Part shown: one piece after another, positions 24,897 to 34,243 of the stretch
Position numbering within the stretch: position 1 is the first letter of the stretch
Layout: every line of letters starts with the position of its first letter
Assembly: GCA_040905145.1 (NCBI GenBank)
Contig: JBBDSC010000207.1
Coordinates: 1-64,000 of the forward strand
Reading direction: 5' to 3'
Source: DATGMS01 sp040905145
GTDB taxonomy: Bacteria; Bacteroidota; Bacteroidia; Cytophagales; Cyclobacteriaceae
DNA length: 64,000 bases
Notes under the pieces: generated by a model
Database searches by the model: none
The model's input: only the letters and a program-made list of their open reading frames with translations
What the model was told of the DNA's origin: nothing
Made by a program: the position numbers and the translations under genes

Positions 24897-25940
24897 TTGA
24901 CCATTATAAAAAGAAATAAGATAAGCATAGGTGTCATCAGTGGTTTACTTCTGATGGTGCTCTTATTTCTGATCAATATCTCCATTGGTTCGGTCCGGAT
25001 TCCTTTGTCGGATATTTTATCGGGATTGACAGGTGGGGAAATCACCAAAAAATCCTGGGAAACCATCCTATTTGAATATAGGATACCCAAAGCCCTTACC
25101 GCTATCCTGGCAGGCGTAGCCCTTTCATTGAGCGGCCTTCAAATGCAGACCTTCTTCAGAAATCCTTTGGCCGGACCTTATGTATTGGGGATCAGCTCAG
25201 GAGCGGGATTGGGAGTGGCCATTCTCATTTTAAGTGGGAGTGCCTTTGGTTGGAGCCTGATGGGTGGAGGCTTTTTGGGAATCTGGGGCACCATAGTCGC
25301 CGCTAGCCTTGGAGCCATTTTAGTCTTGGTCCTAATGAGCCTCACGGCCTGGAAAGTTAGGGACAGCATGACCTTATTGATTATCGGTTTGATGTTTGGC
25401 AGCGCCACCGGTGCCATTATCAGTGTGCTTTCATATTTTGGTGGTGCGGAAGAACTGAAAATATTCACCATTTGGTCCATGGGAACCTTGGGAGGAACTT
25501 CAAAGGATCAATTAATGGTTTTTTCCCTTACCTGTGTAATAGGAGCCCTTCCCATCCTTTTATTTGTCAAATCCTATAACGCCATGCTTCTGGGCGAAAG
25601 ATATGCGGAAAGCATGGGAGTCAACCTTTATCAATTACGATGGGCCATGATCCTCAGTACCGGAGTTTTGGCGGGAGGCGCCACCGCATTCTGCGGACCG
25701 GTGGCTTTTATTGGCATTGCGGTACCGCACCTGGCCCGTATGGTATACCATACGGGGGATCACCGGGTGTTATTTCCGGCTTCTGCTTTGATAGGAGCAG
25801 GATTTCTATTGATCTGTGATAGTTTCAGCCAAATTCCCGGCTCCGCGGAAACCCTGCCTATCAATGCGGTGACTTCCCTTTTTGGTGCCCCTCTGGTCAT
25901 CTGGTTGATTTTAAAACGAAACTTTAGCCGGGATTTTTAA
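24897..25940 (+). CDS. btuC: Cobalamin ABC transporter permease (FecCD family)
   Basis: A 347-residue inner membrane protein with about ten helices. The family motifs GVALSLSGLQMQTFFRNPLA, GISSGAGLGVA and FCGPVAFIGIAVPHLARM (the loop that meets the ATPase) are all present. It starts with TTG at 24897, 17 bases after the btuF stop; the N-terminal basic stretch then enters the first helix (ISGLLLMVLLFLINISI). It moves cobalamin across the inner membrane from BtuF. Confidence 0.9.
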   Translation: MTIIKRNKISIGVISGLLLMVLLFLINISIGSVRIPLSDILSGLTGGEITKKSWETILFEYRIPKALTAILAGVALSLSGLQMQTFFRNPLAGPYVLGISSGAGLGVAILILSGSAFGWSLMGGGFLGIWGTIVAASLGAILVLVLMSLTAWKVRDSMTLLIIGLMFGSATGAIISVLSYFGGAEELKIFTIWSMGTLGGTSKDQLMVFSLTCVIGALPILLFVKSYNAMLLGERYAESMGVNLYQLRWAMILSTGVLAGGATAFCGPVAFIGIAVPHLARMVYHTGDHRVLFPASALIGAGFLLICDSFSQIPGSAETLPINAVTSLFGAPLVIWLILKRNFSRDF

Positions 25941-26926
25941 TGAAAAAAGATATTCCCATATTGGAAGGAAAAGAAGTAGCTATTGGCTACAAAACGGGCA
26001 AAAATTTCAATTTGGTCGCAGATAAGATTTCCTTTACCCTTCCTTCCGGCCGTTTGACCTGTTTATTAGGCCCCAATGGGGTTGGGAAATCCACTTTGAT
26101 CAAAGCCATCCTGGGGCAAGTCATGCCCATCAAGGGAGAAATCCTTTATCAGGGAGTAGCTATCAGGAAATTCAACCCCAAAGAATTGGCCAAAAAAATA
26201 AGTGTCGTACTCACTGACAGGGTCAGCTCAGGGAACTTAACGGTCCATCAGCTGGTGGCATTGGGGAGAATTCCCTTTACCAATTGGTTGGGAACCCTTT
26301 CCGAGCCGGATGAAAAAACGGTTGAAGAGGCCATCAAAGCTACTAAAATAGGCTATCTGAGGGGGAAAAGAATTTCGGAAATCAGTGACGGGCAACTACA
26401 AAAAGTGATGATCGCCCGGGCATTGGCACAGGATGGGGAATTAATGATCCTGGATGAGCCGACCGCCCATTTAGATTTGGTCAACCGCTTTGAAATCATG
26501 CACCTGCTCCGGTCCATTGCCCAAACCCAGCAGAAGGCCATTTTAGTGGTTACGCATGATCTGGACATAGCCATAGAAACTGCCGATGAATTTTGGTTGA
26601 TGCCTTTTGAAGGCCCCTTGGTTACGGGCAGGCCGGAAGATCTGATTTTATCCGGTCAGATCAGCCAGCTATTGCCCACGGATCAGTTACACTTTAGTCC
26701 CGCAACCGGAAAAATCCAGTTTTCTGTCCCACAAGAATACCCTCAAATAAATGGCCCGGAAGAGGTGGTCCAATGGCTGAAACTGGCCTTAAGAAAGAAT
26801 GGAGTGATATTGGGGAACCATGTAAAAATTACAGCTTATAAGGATCCGGTTTATTTTTGGGTGGAGAAAGGCGACAAAGGCGCAAAAGTGAGCAGCATTG
26901 AAGAAATCCTGCAGGAACTAATTTGA
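25940..26926 (+). CDS. btuD: Cobalamin ABC transporter ATP-binding protein
   Basis: A 328-residue ATPase. Walker A is GPNGVGKST, the signature is ISDGQLQKVMIARAL (a mild variant of LSGGQ), and Walker B is LMILDEPTAHLD. It is longer than E. coli BtuD (249) by a C-terminal extension of about 75 residues of unknown use. Its ATG shares a base with the btuC stop (TAATG), so translation is coupled. It drives the BtuFCD importer. Confidence 0.9.
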   Translation: MKKDIPILEGKEVAIGYKTGKNFNLVADKISFTLPSGRLTCLLGPNGVGKSTLIKAILGQVMPIKGEILYQGVAIRKFNPKELAKKISVVLTDRVSSGNLTVHQLVALGRIPFTNWLGTLSEPDEKTVEEAIKATKIGYLRGKRISEISDGQLQKVMIARALAQDGELMILDEPTAHLDLVNRFEIMHLLRSIAQTQQKAILVVTHDLDIAIETADEFWLMPFEGPLVTGRPEDLILSGQISQLLPTDQLHFSPATGKIQFSVPQEYPQINGPEEVVQWLKLALRKNGVILGNHVKITAYKDPVYFWVEKGDKGAKVSSIEEILQELI

Positions 26927-26930
26927 TTTC

Positions 26931-26956
26931 ATACACCCTTTGAGTGTGTCTTTTAA
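26931..26956 (+). terminator. Weak hairpin after btuD
   Basis: ACACCC, a loop TTTGA, then GTGTGT followed by CTTTT forms a short stem with one mismatch five bases after the btuD stop. It is the likely end of the btuFCD transcript, though the stem is weak. Confidence 0.4.
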
Positions 26957-27052
26957 AATTATTTTGCCACACTTTAGCCTAATTATTTAGCCCCATTACC
27001 AGTGACAGTCCTATAGTCATTTTAATTGCTATTGGTAATGATCGCAATTGAA

Positions 27053-27090
27053 AATGCAATACCCTTGCATTGTATTTTTCATTAGCTTTG
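27053..27090 (+). promoter_or_regulatory. Operator-like palindrome and promoter of metal efflux operon
   Basis: A perfect inverted repeat AATGCAA-N5-TTGCATT (27053-27071) lies just upstream of TAGCTTTG (27083-27090), a match to the -7 box TAnnTTTG. The palindrome covers the place of the -33 element, so a bound dimer would block transcription. The start codon of the first gene lies only 8 bases past the -7 box. A metal-responsive repressor is the natural candidate; none is encoded next to it. Confidence 0.5.
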
Positions 27091-27097
27091 CACCCAA

Positions 27098-27493
27098 ATG
27101 AATTCTCTTGCATCCATATCATTGTTACTTCTGTTCCTGATCAAGGGACTGGTACCCCATATGGACTTGTGCTGCGAGCTGCTGAAGATCCCTAATTTAA
27201 TGGAGCACTATGAGGAACACAAGGCATGCAACGACGGTTCTTTTTGGCAATTCTTATTAGAGGATTATCTTAATGTTGATGGTGATTCCAAAGATCATCG
27301 TGACGATTCCGGTCATGAAAACCTTCCTTTTCATGGCAATCCCCAATGCTGCCATCCTTCTGTTTTTTATGCCCCGGATCAGCAATTTTCATTGGCAGCC
27401 TTTGAATTAGTTCAACAAATAGAGTTCGGCCACCACAGTACTTTTCACCCTTCCGAATCTTTGGATTTGCCCTTCCAGCCTCCAAAGGCTTAA
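27098..27493 (+). CDS. Small secreted His/Cys-rich protein of metal efflux operon
   Basis: A 131-residue protein with a hydrophobic signal at residues 4-20. The mature part holds many metal-type ligands: MDLCCELL, HYEEHKACNDG, DHRDDSGHENLPFHGNPQCCHP and FGHHSTFHP. I do not recognise a named family. It is the first gene upstream of the CzcA/CusA pump (68-base gap) and may bind or sense the metal in the periplasm. The ATG at 27098 is very near the promoter box, so a later start is possible. Confidence 0.6.
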   Translation: MNSLASISLLLLFLIKGLVPHMDLCCELLKIPNLMEHYEEHKACNDGSFWQFLLEDYLNVDGDSKDHRDDSGHENLPFHGNPQCCHPSVFYAPDQQFSLAAFELVQQIEFGHHSTFHPSESLDLPFQPPKA

Positions 27494-27561
27494 TCCAACT
27501 TCTTTTCAGGATAAAACTGTCCTGTCCATTCTTTTATTTTACGTGGATTAAACCCATTTTC

Positions 27562-30500
27562 ATGATCAATAATATCATTGCTTTTTCTATTAAGAATAAG
27601 TTCATAATAGGTTTGTTTACCATTGCCCTCATTGCAGGGGGAATATGGAGCATGGCCAAAGTCCCGCTTGATGCCGTCCCGGACATTACCAATAACCAGG
27701 TGCAGGTAATAACACAGGCCTCCAATCTCGGCACAGAAGACATTGAGCAATTTGTAACCTATCCCGTGGAAGTAGCCATGGCCAACCTGCCAGGAGTAGT
27801 GGAAATACGTTCTGTTTCCCGTTTTGGTCTTTCTGTGGTTACCATCGTGTTTGAAGAAGATATGGGAATCTACCTGCCACGGCAGCTCGTTTCAGAAAAG
27901 CTGATCCAGGTCAAAGAAGAAATTCCGGAAGGCTTTGGAAAACTTTCGATGGGTCCCATCACCACAGGTTTAGGTGAAATATACCAATATACCCTGGAAG
28001 TAGATCCTGAGTACCAGGACCGATATTCCTCTATGGACCTGCGAACCATGCAGGATTGGATCGTTCGCAGACAAATGGCTATGGTGCCGGGCGTGGTAGA
28101 GGTCAATGCTTTTGGTGGTAATATAAAACAATATGAGGTAGCAGTTTCCCCAGACGAACTCAAAGCCATTGATCTGACCATCAATGATCTTTTTGAAGCC
28201 CTGGAACAAAATAACCAGAATACCGGAGGTGCCTATATCGAGAAAAACCACATGGCCAATTTTATAAGGGGCGAAGGATTGGCACGCAACATTGGGGACA
28301 TTGAAAACATCGTAGTAAAAACGGTGGAAGGTATTCCCATTCGCATCAAGAATGTGGCGAAAGTCCAATTTGGCACTGCCGTGAGATATGGGGCTTTTAC
28401 CAAAGATGGAAAAGGTGAGGCCGTAGGTGGCATTATATTCATGCTGAAGGGGGCCAATTCCAATGAGGTTATTGAAAACGTAAAGGAGCGGATAGCTCAA
28501 ATTCAGGAATCTCTACCTGAAGGGGTCAGCATAGAACCCTTTCTGGACCGTAGCGAACTTATTGCCCAAACCACCAGCACTGTGACCACCAACCTTATTG
28601 AAGGAGCACTGATAGTGATCTTTGTTTTGGTTTTCCTTCTCGGCAACTGGCGGGGCGGACTCATTGTAGCTTCTACCATACCATTATCGCTGCTCTTCGC
28701 CTTTATACTCATGTACATCTTTGATGTTTGGGCCAACCTGATGAGCCTGGGTGCTATCGATTTTGGAATCATTGTAGATGGGGCAGTGATCGTGGTAGAA
28801 GGTACTGTTTTCTTTTTGTACCAACGACTGAGAAAAGGAAAGGAGATCAATGCCAAAGAGCGTGACGAAACTACCTATAACGCCTCGAGTAAAATGATGA
28901 ATGCTGCCTTTTTCGGTCAGCTTATCATACTTATAGTTTTCATACCCATCCTGTTCCTGGAAGGTGTGGAAGGTAAAATGTTTAAACCCATGGCACTCAC
29001 CTTTATGTTTGCCATGATGGGTGCCATGATCCTTTGCCTCACCTACGTTCCCATGATTTCCTCCCTTTTTATCCGTGTTCCCAAAAGAGATAAAAAGTCC
29101 TGGGGCGATAAGGTGGTCATCTGGGTGGAAGATAAATATGAAAAAGCTCTTGGCGGAGCCCTTAAAAGGACGGCAGTTATCATCGGTTCATCCATTGTTC
29201 TTTTTGCCCTGGCTATTTTCACTTTTACCCGTATGGGTGGCGAATTCATTCCTCAGCTCGACGAAGGGGATATTGCCTTCCACGTCATCTTAAAGCCCGG
29301 CAGTTCTTTATCCGAAGGCATTAAAACTTCTACCCAAATTGAACAAATTCTTCTGGAGAATTTTCCTGAAGTTGAACATGCCATGACCCGCTTTGGAGTG
29401 GCAGATGTACCAACAGATCCAATGCCCATGGATATCGGTGATTGTTTTGTCATCCTCAAGCCCAAAGACCAATGGGTATCAGCCGGATCCAAAGAAGAAC
29501 TGATTAACAAAATGAAGGAAAAATTAAGCATCGTTCCCGGGGTGAATTATGAATTTACGCAGCCCATTGAAATGCGCTTTAATGAGCTTATTTCAGGAAC
29601 CAGGGAGGACATTGCTGTCAAACTTTACGGAGAAGATTTACAGGTTTTGGCTGATAAAGCCGCGGAAATGGGCAAGATCATTTCCTCGGTGGAAGGTGTG
29701 GCCGATATGAAGGTGGAAGCTACTACCGGAATGCCTCAAATAACCATCCATTATGAACGGGACGAGCTGGCGCAGTATGGCTTAAATGTCACTGATGTCA
29801 ACAAGGTTGTTGAAACTGCTTTTGCAGGGGGCAAGGCCGGGGCCATTTTTGAAGGAGAAAGGCGATTTGATCTGATAGTACGTCTGGATTCGGCTCACCG
29901 CACCAATATAGATGATGTGAAAAGCCTTTTCATCAATACCCCGAATGGTGCTCAAATTCCTTTAAGGGAGGTAGCCAACATCAGCTACGAACCCGGCCCC
30001 ATGCAGATCAGCCGGGACAATACCAACCGGAGAACATATGTGGGGATTAACGTAAGGGGCCGTGATATAAAATCCCTGGTAAGTGAAATTCAGCAAAAGC
30101 TGAAAACCCAATTGGATTTACCTGCCGGGTATTACATCCGGTACGGAGGTGCCTTTGAAAATCTGGAAAGGGCCACCAACAGGCTTCAGGTGGTGGTGCC
30201 ACTTGCACTGGCACTGATCTTCATCCTGATCTTTTTTGCCTTGCGCTCTTTCAGGCAAACGACAATGATCTACATAGCCATCCCTATGGCCGCCATTGGC
30301 GGTGTATTTTCCCTTTGGCTCAGGGATATGCCATTTAGTATTTCAGCAGGGGTGGGCTTTATTGTGCTTTTTGGCGTGGCCGTGTTGAACGGACTGGTAC
30401 TGATCAGTGGCTGGAATGAACTCAAGGAAGAAGGAGTGATGGATATTGACGAGAGGATAAAGCAGGGGGCCAGACGGAGGATAAGGCCAATTATGCTGAC

Positions 30501-30696
30501 AGCCCTGACGGACATTTTCGGATTTTTACCGATGGCCCTTTCCACCTCTGCCGGTGCCGAAGTACAACAACCATTGGCCACAGTGGTCATCGGTGGAATG
30601 ATCACTTCTACCCTGCTGACGCTTTTTGTTTTGCCCATTCTCTACCGCTGGACCGAAACAACAAACCTTAAATCTCAAATAACAAACTCCAAATGA
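27562..30696 (+). CDS. CzcA/CusA-family heavy-metal efflux RND pump
   Basis: A 1044-residue inner membrane RND protein, the normal length for HME-RND pumps. The N terminus has the classic KVPLDAVPDITNNQVQV. TM4 contains LGAIDFGIIVDGAVIVVEG, the proton-relay helix, and two large periplasmic loops with methionine-containing tracts follow. It exports a divalent or monovalent metal (Co/Zn/Cd or Cu/Ag) using the proton gradient. The metal cannot be told from the motif alone. The following genes supply its outer membrane channel and adaptor. Confidence 0.93.
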   Translation: MINNIIAFSIKNKFIIGLFTIALIAGGIWSMAKVPLDAVPDITNNQVQVITQASNLGTEDIEQFVTYPVEVAMANLPGVVEIRSVSRFGLSVVTIVFEEDMGIYLPRQLVSEKLIQVKEEIPEGFGKLSMGPITTGLGEIYQYTLEVDPEYQDRYSSMDLRTMQDWIVRRQMAMVPGVVEVNAFGGNIKQYEVAVSPDELKAIDLTINDLFEALEQNNQNTGGAYIEKNHMANFIRGEGLARNIGDIENIVVKTVEGIPIRIKNVAKVQFGTAVRYGAFTKDGKGEAVGGIIFMLKGANSNEVIENVKERIAQIQESLPEGVSIEPFLDRSELIAQTTSTVTTNLIEGALIVIFVLVFLLGNWRGGLIVASTIPLSLLFAFILMYIFDVWANLMSLGAIDFGIIVDGAVIVVEGTVFFLYQRLRKGKEINAKERDETTYNASSKMMNAAFFGQLIILIVFIPILFLEGVEGKMFKPMALTFMFAMMGAMILCLTYVPMISSLFIRVPKRDKKSWGDKVVIWVEDKYEKALGGALKRTAVIIGSSIVLFALAIFTFTRMGGEFIPQLDEGDIAFHVILKPGSSLSEGIKTSTQIEQILLENFPEVEHAMTRFGVADVPTDPMPMDIGDCFVILKPKDQWVSAGSKEELINKMKEKLSIVPGVNYEFTQPIEMRFNELISGTREDIAVKLYGEDLQVLADKAAEMGKIISSVEGVADMKVEATTGMPQITIHYERDELAQYGLNVTDVNKVVETAFAGGKAGAIFEGERRFDLIVRLDSAHRTNIDDVKSLFINTPNGAQIPLREVANISYEPGPMQISRDNTNRRTYVGINVRGRDIKSLVSEIQQKLKTQLDLPAGYYIRYGGAFENLERATNRLQVVVPLALALIFILIFFALRSFRQTTMIYIAIPMAAIGGVFSLWLRDMPFSISAGVGFIVLFGVAVLNGLVLISGWNELKEEGVMDIDERIKQGARRRIRPIMLTALTDIFGFLPMALSTSAGAEVQQPLATVVIGGMITSTLLTLFVLPILYRWTETTNLKSQITNSK

Positions 30697-30832
30697 CAAA
30701 TGACAAATCACAAATAACAAATAACAAAACCCATGACAAATCCCAAATTGCAAAACTTGGAATTTGGGATTTGGAGTTTGGAATTTATAGTTTAAACTTG
30801 GGAATTTGGTGCTTGGTGTTTGGAATTTCACT
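30669..30832 (+). repeat. CAAAT / TTTGG low-complexity inverted repeat across cusA-cusC junction
   Basis: The left half is made of CAAAT-type units (AAATAACAAACTCC, AAATGACAAATGAC), and the right half of TTTGG-type units (GGAATTTGGGATTTGGAG, GGTGTTTGGAATTT). The two halves can pair as a long imperfect hairpin. Sequence of this kind is common between genes in Bacteroidota. Here it supplies the last codons of the pump gene and the first 45 or so codons of the outer membrane channel gene. Confidence 0.8.
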
Positions 30833-32018
30833 TCTGACTGCATCGCCTTTAAAAGCACAGCAAACGGATAGCTTGCCTGCTGTTACCATGGAAGAAGCAG
30901 TAAATAAGGCCATAGCCAATTATCCTACATTAAAAACTGCAAGATTAAAAATAGAGCAACAGGAAGCCTTAAAAAAAACAGCCTGGGATTTGGGTAATAC
31001 TCAAATCTTTACCGGGGGCGAAGAGATTGGAAGAAGTGGCGAAGGTGTTTATACCACCATTGGGGTACAGCAGCAAAACATTGATGTGTTTGGCATAACT
31101 CCAGGGCTAAAGATGCAAAATCAAAAAGTGGCATTGGCCGAAGCAGCTTTGGGCCTGAATGAACTTGAGCTCCGGCAACAGGTAAAAGAAGCGTATGCTT
31201 CGGCCTATGTCGCAAAGAAAAAACTGGAACTGTACAGTCAACTGGATTCGGTTTATCAGGAATTTCAGCGTGCCGCACGGATACGTTATGAAGTGGAAGA
31301 AACCTCCAGGCTGGCCTATTTGGCGGCCACCAACCAGGTAAAACAGATAGCCCTCCAAAAGGAACAGGTTGAATATGATTACGCAGATGCCTTGAGCAGG
31401 CTTAACCTCTGGTTGGTCAGTGACACACTGTACACAGTCAGCACATCAGGACAAGAAGCCTGGATTAAACCACTTGCTTTGGTGGATTCCATTGGTAAAC
31501 ATCCGCTTTTACAAATGTCATCACAACGGATGAAGGTGGCCGATGCAGAAAAAAGGGCTGCTGCGGCAGATCTGCTTCCAAAACTAAATGCCCAATACGG
31601 GACTCAGGAAATAGCAGGGCAATCCGGATTTTATCAGTTCCAGGTAGGCGTCTCGATTCCATTGTTCTTTTTGCCACAGCAGGGCAGGATACAATCCGCT
31701 AAAATCCAACGCCAGATAGCAGAGCGGGAATACCGGCAGACGCAGATGGAACTTCGGGCCGGATACCGATCACTGCTGCAGCAATACAGAAAATGGCTGG
31801 CTTCCTGGCGTTTTTATGAAGATGAGGCATTGCCACTGGCCCGTGAACAACGGCAAGGCGCAGTCCTTGCTTACAATGAAGGGGCCATTGATTACGTGTC
31901 GTTCATCCAAAATTTAAAGGAAGCTGTCCAGGTAGAAGTAAATGCACAGGAAGCACTGGAACAATATCTCAAATCAAAGTTCCAATTGGAATACTATCTC
32001 AATTCATCCAATCAGTAA
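30693..32018 (+). CDS. TolC-family outer membrane channel of metal efflux system
   Basis: A 441-residue CzcC/CusC-type protein with heptad-rich helices (LKTARLKIEQQEALKKTAW, ELRQQVKEAYASAYVAKKKLE) and the TolC repeat. It gives the outer membrane exit for the RND pump. The start ATG overlaps the pump's stop as ATGA. The first 45 residues are unusual: they are read from the CAAAT/TTTGG repeat, and their end (LGIWCLVFGISLLTASPLKA) serves as the hydrophobic part of the signal peptide. Confidence 0.9.
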   Translation: MTNDKSQITNNKTHDKSQIAKLGIWDLEFGIYSLNLGIWCLVFGISLLTASPLKAQQTDSLPAVTMEEAVNKAIANYPTLKTARLKIEQQEALKKTAWDLGNTQIFTGGEEIGRSGEGVYTTIGVQQQNIDVFGITPGLKMQNQKVALAEAALGLNELELRQQVKEAYASAYVAKKKLELYSQLDSVYQEFQRAARIRYEVEETSRLAYLAATNQVKQIALQKEQVEYDYADALSRLNLWLVSDTLYTVSTSGQEAWIKPLALVDSIGKHPLLQMSSQRMKVADAEKRAAAADLLPKLNAQYGTQEIAGQSGFYQFQVGVSIPLFFLPQQGRIQSAKIQRQIAEREYRQTQMELRAGYRSLLQQYRKWLASWRFYEDEALPLAREQRQGAVLAYNEGAIDYVSFIQNLKEAVQVEVNAQEALEQYLKSKFQLEYYLNSSNQ

Positions 32019-32029
32019 AAAACATAAAA

Positions 32030-33241
32030 ATGAATATTAATATAATTCGAATTTTAAGCGTCTTCACAGTCATTATTTTAATGATTGCCTGTGGCGGAAG
32101 ACAAGAAAACAGTGAAGGAGGGGAACATGGCCACGAAGAAGCAGAGGGCCATAGTGAACATGAGGAGGAAGGAGAAGCTGTACACTTCTCTCCCGAACAA
32201 TTTAAAGCTTTGGATATGCAGGTGGATACTTTGCCGCTCAGAAACCTTTCTTCGGTTGTCCAGGCCAACGGCCAGTTGGAAGTTCCCCCTCAAAACGAGG
32301 CTACAGTAACGGCCATTATTGGTGCCAATGTGTCGTCCATCAAAGTGATCGAGGGAGAAGAAGTAAAGAAAGGACAGGTATTGGCCTATCTCATGCATCC
32401 AAACCTCACCCGTTTGCAAGGCGATTATCTGGAAGCCTACAATAACCTGCAATTTGTGGAACAGGATTATCAGCGCCAGAAAAAACTTTATGAGGAAGAA
32501 GTTGGTTCAGGCAAAACCTTTCAACAAACACAGGCCGAATATCGCTCCACTCAGGGAATGGTAAAAAGTTTTGAATATCAACTGCGCCAGTTAGGAATGA
32601 ACCCTGTCCGCATTATGGAAGGAAATTTTTATGACCAGGTGCCGGTGGTAAGCCCGATTGATGGATCAATAGTAAGCGTAAAAATTAAAATAGGCCAATA
32701 TGTACAGCCGGAAAAGGACCTCTTTGAAATTATAAATACGCATCATATCCATGCTGATTTGATGGTGTTTGAAAAGGATGTATATAAGGTGAAAGAAGGT
32801 CAACGGGTGAGGTTTATGGTAGAGATTTTGCCGGAAAGAGAACTGCTTGCTGAAATATATTCCGTAGGCAAAAAGTTTGAACAGGACCCGAAGGCTGTGC
32901 ATGTACATGCGGAGATTGAAAATTTAACCGGAAGTTTGATCCCTGGCATGTATATAAAAGGTGAAATATTAACGGACAGTGCAGAAATCCATGCCTTACC
33001 CGAAGGGGCAATCACCCGTGAAGGGGACAGATACTTTGCTTTCCTTGCTGAAAAGGAATTGGCTGGTGAAAACGAAAACTGGATGTTTACTCCTATAGAA
33101 GTAGTAACTGGTAATTCAAATAATGGGTGGGTAGCAGTGAAGTTCCTTCAGAAAATCCCAGACGGATCGTTGTTTGCTATGAATAATGCGTATTACCTGA
33201 TCGCAGAAATGAATAAGAGTGAAGCAGGCCATAGCCATTGA
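32030..33241 (+). CDS. RND periplasmic adaptor lipoprotein (CzcB/CusB family)
   Basis: A 403-residue membrane-fusion protein. The lipobox is LMIAC at about residue 21. A histidine/glutamate-rich segment follows (GGEHGHEEAEGHSEHEEEGE), suited to metal capture, then the barrel-sandwich hybrid (PPQNEATVTAIIGANVSSIK, VVSPIDGSIVSVKIKIGQYV) and a helical hairpin. It ends in GHSH. It links the inner pump to the outer channel and may pass metal to the pump. It lies 11 bases after the channel gene. Confidence 0.93.
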   Translation: MNINIIRILSVFTVIILMIACGGRQENSEGGEHGHEEAEGHSEHEEEGEAVHFSPEQFKALDMQVDTLPLRNLSSVVQANGQLEVPPQNEATVTAIIGANVSSIKVIEGEEVKKGQVLAYLMHPNLTRLQGDYLEAYNNLQFVEQDYQRQKKLYEEEVGSGKTFQQTQAEYRSTQGMVKSFEYQLRQLGMNPVRIMEGNFYDQVPVVSPIDGSIVSVKIKIGQYVQPEKDLFEIINTHHIHADLMVFEKDVYKVKEGQRVRFMVEILPERELLAEIYSVGKKFEQDPKAVHVHAEIENLTGSLIPGMYIKGEILTDSAEIHALPEGAITREGDRYFAFLAEKELAGENENWMFTPIEVVTGNSNNGWVAVKFLQKIPDGSLFAMNNAYYLIAEMNKSEAGHSH

Positions 33242-33276
33242 TAAAACAGCATATATCATATTAAAAACATAAAGAA

Positions 33277-33606
33277 ATGGCAATATTAAAATCAATTTTC
33301 ATATTCATTCTTGCAGGGCTATGCGAAATAGGTGGTGGTTATCTTGTATGGCTTTGGCTGCGCGAAGGCAAATCTTTGTGGCTGGGGATTTTGGGCGGTT
33401 TATTATTATTCGGCTATGGAATTGCCGCTACTTTCCAGCCTGCTCACTTTGGACGCGTTTACGCTGCATACGGTGGCATATTTATCGTGATGGCAATTAT
33501 TTGGGGCTGGAAGGTAGATGGGGTTGTTCCTGATAAATATGATCTGATAGGAGGCGTGATTGCACTTATCGGAATGGGTATCATTATGTATGCACCAAGA
33601 AATTAA
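33277..33606 (+). CDS. UPF0060/YnfA family small membrane protein
   Basis: A 109-residue protein with four membrane helices. AGLCEIGGGYLVWLWLREGK and the closing LIGGVIALIGMGIIMYAPR match the YnfA (UPF0060) group, relatives of the small multidrug resistance proteins. Transport substrate is not known. It lies 35 bases after the adaptor gene and may be cotranscribed with the metal pump. Confidence 0.9.
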   Translation: MAILKSIFIFILAGLCEIGGGYLVWLWLREGKSLWLGILGGLLLFGYGIAATFQPAHFGRVYAAYGGIFIVMAIIWGWKVDGVVPDKYDLIGGVIALIGMGIIMYAPRN

Positions 33607-33770
33607 AGATATATCCTTTGATGCCATGCATGCAAACAGCTTTAAAAATATTCCCATGGTGGAACTGTTTGGCCATTAAAGGTTTTAAAGCAAAAAATTA
33701 TGGCATGGACCATTTGAGCACTTTAACAACAAAGGACTTAAACAAAAGAAGAAACAACTGGTATTAATTA

Positions 33771-34240
33771 ATGAAAGACCAACAAAGGAAAAAAGGATTA
33801 AAAACGGCCAAAAGGATTCAGGGATTTAATGTTGTATATGATATTTTGAAGTAGGTGTCTCGTTATTTGCCGGTTTTACTTCCGGCAGTGCAGCTTTAAT
33901 TGGCTGGGGCCTTGACAGCCTGGTAGAAATTTTTGCGGCAAGTACCTTATGGTGGAGGCTAAACGGGGAATTGCAAGGTATAGATGATGAACAGGTAAAG
34001 AAAAGGGAAAAAATTACCTTGTCATTTCTTTTTCATTTTTGATGCTCAGCATTTTTATTACCTATGACTCTGTGACAAAATTCATCAATAAAGAAACCCC
34101 GGACTGGAGCACTATAGGTCTTTAGTACTGCTTGTATCCCTGGTGGTAAACCCTGGCTTGATCTGGTTTCAACGTAAATATGGCAAAAAGCTGACTGGTG
34201 GTGGGCCGATCCTGTTGCGGCTCTTCTGATAAAAGCGGGA
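33771..34240 (+). pseudogene. Decayed cation transporter (CDF-like) gene
   Basis: Joined pieces in shifting frames read like a cation diffusion facilitator. First MKDQQRKKGLKTAKRIQGFN, then after a shift at the TTTT near 33848 FAGFTSGSAALIGWGLDSL and VEIFAASTLWWRLNGELQG. After another shift come TYDSVTKFINKETPDWSTIG, then LVVNPGLIWFQRKYGKKL, and finally WWWADPVAALLIKAGWN. At least three frameshifts and an internal loss are needed to join them. It lies just after the metal efflux operon, so it was probably part of the same metal resistance set. Confidence 0.8.
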
Positions 34241-34243
34241 TGG

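Noticed and set aside
27870..29531. Several minus-strand frames inside the RND pump gene
   Set aside because: They mirror the strongly coding plus strand and have no family features.
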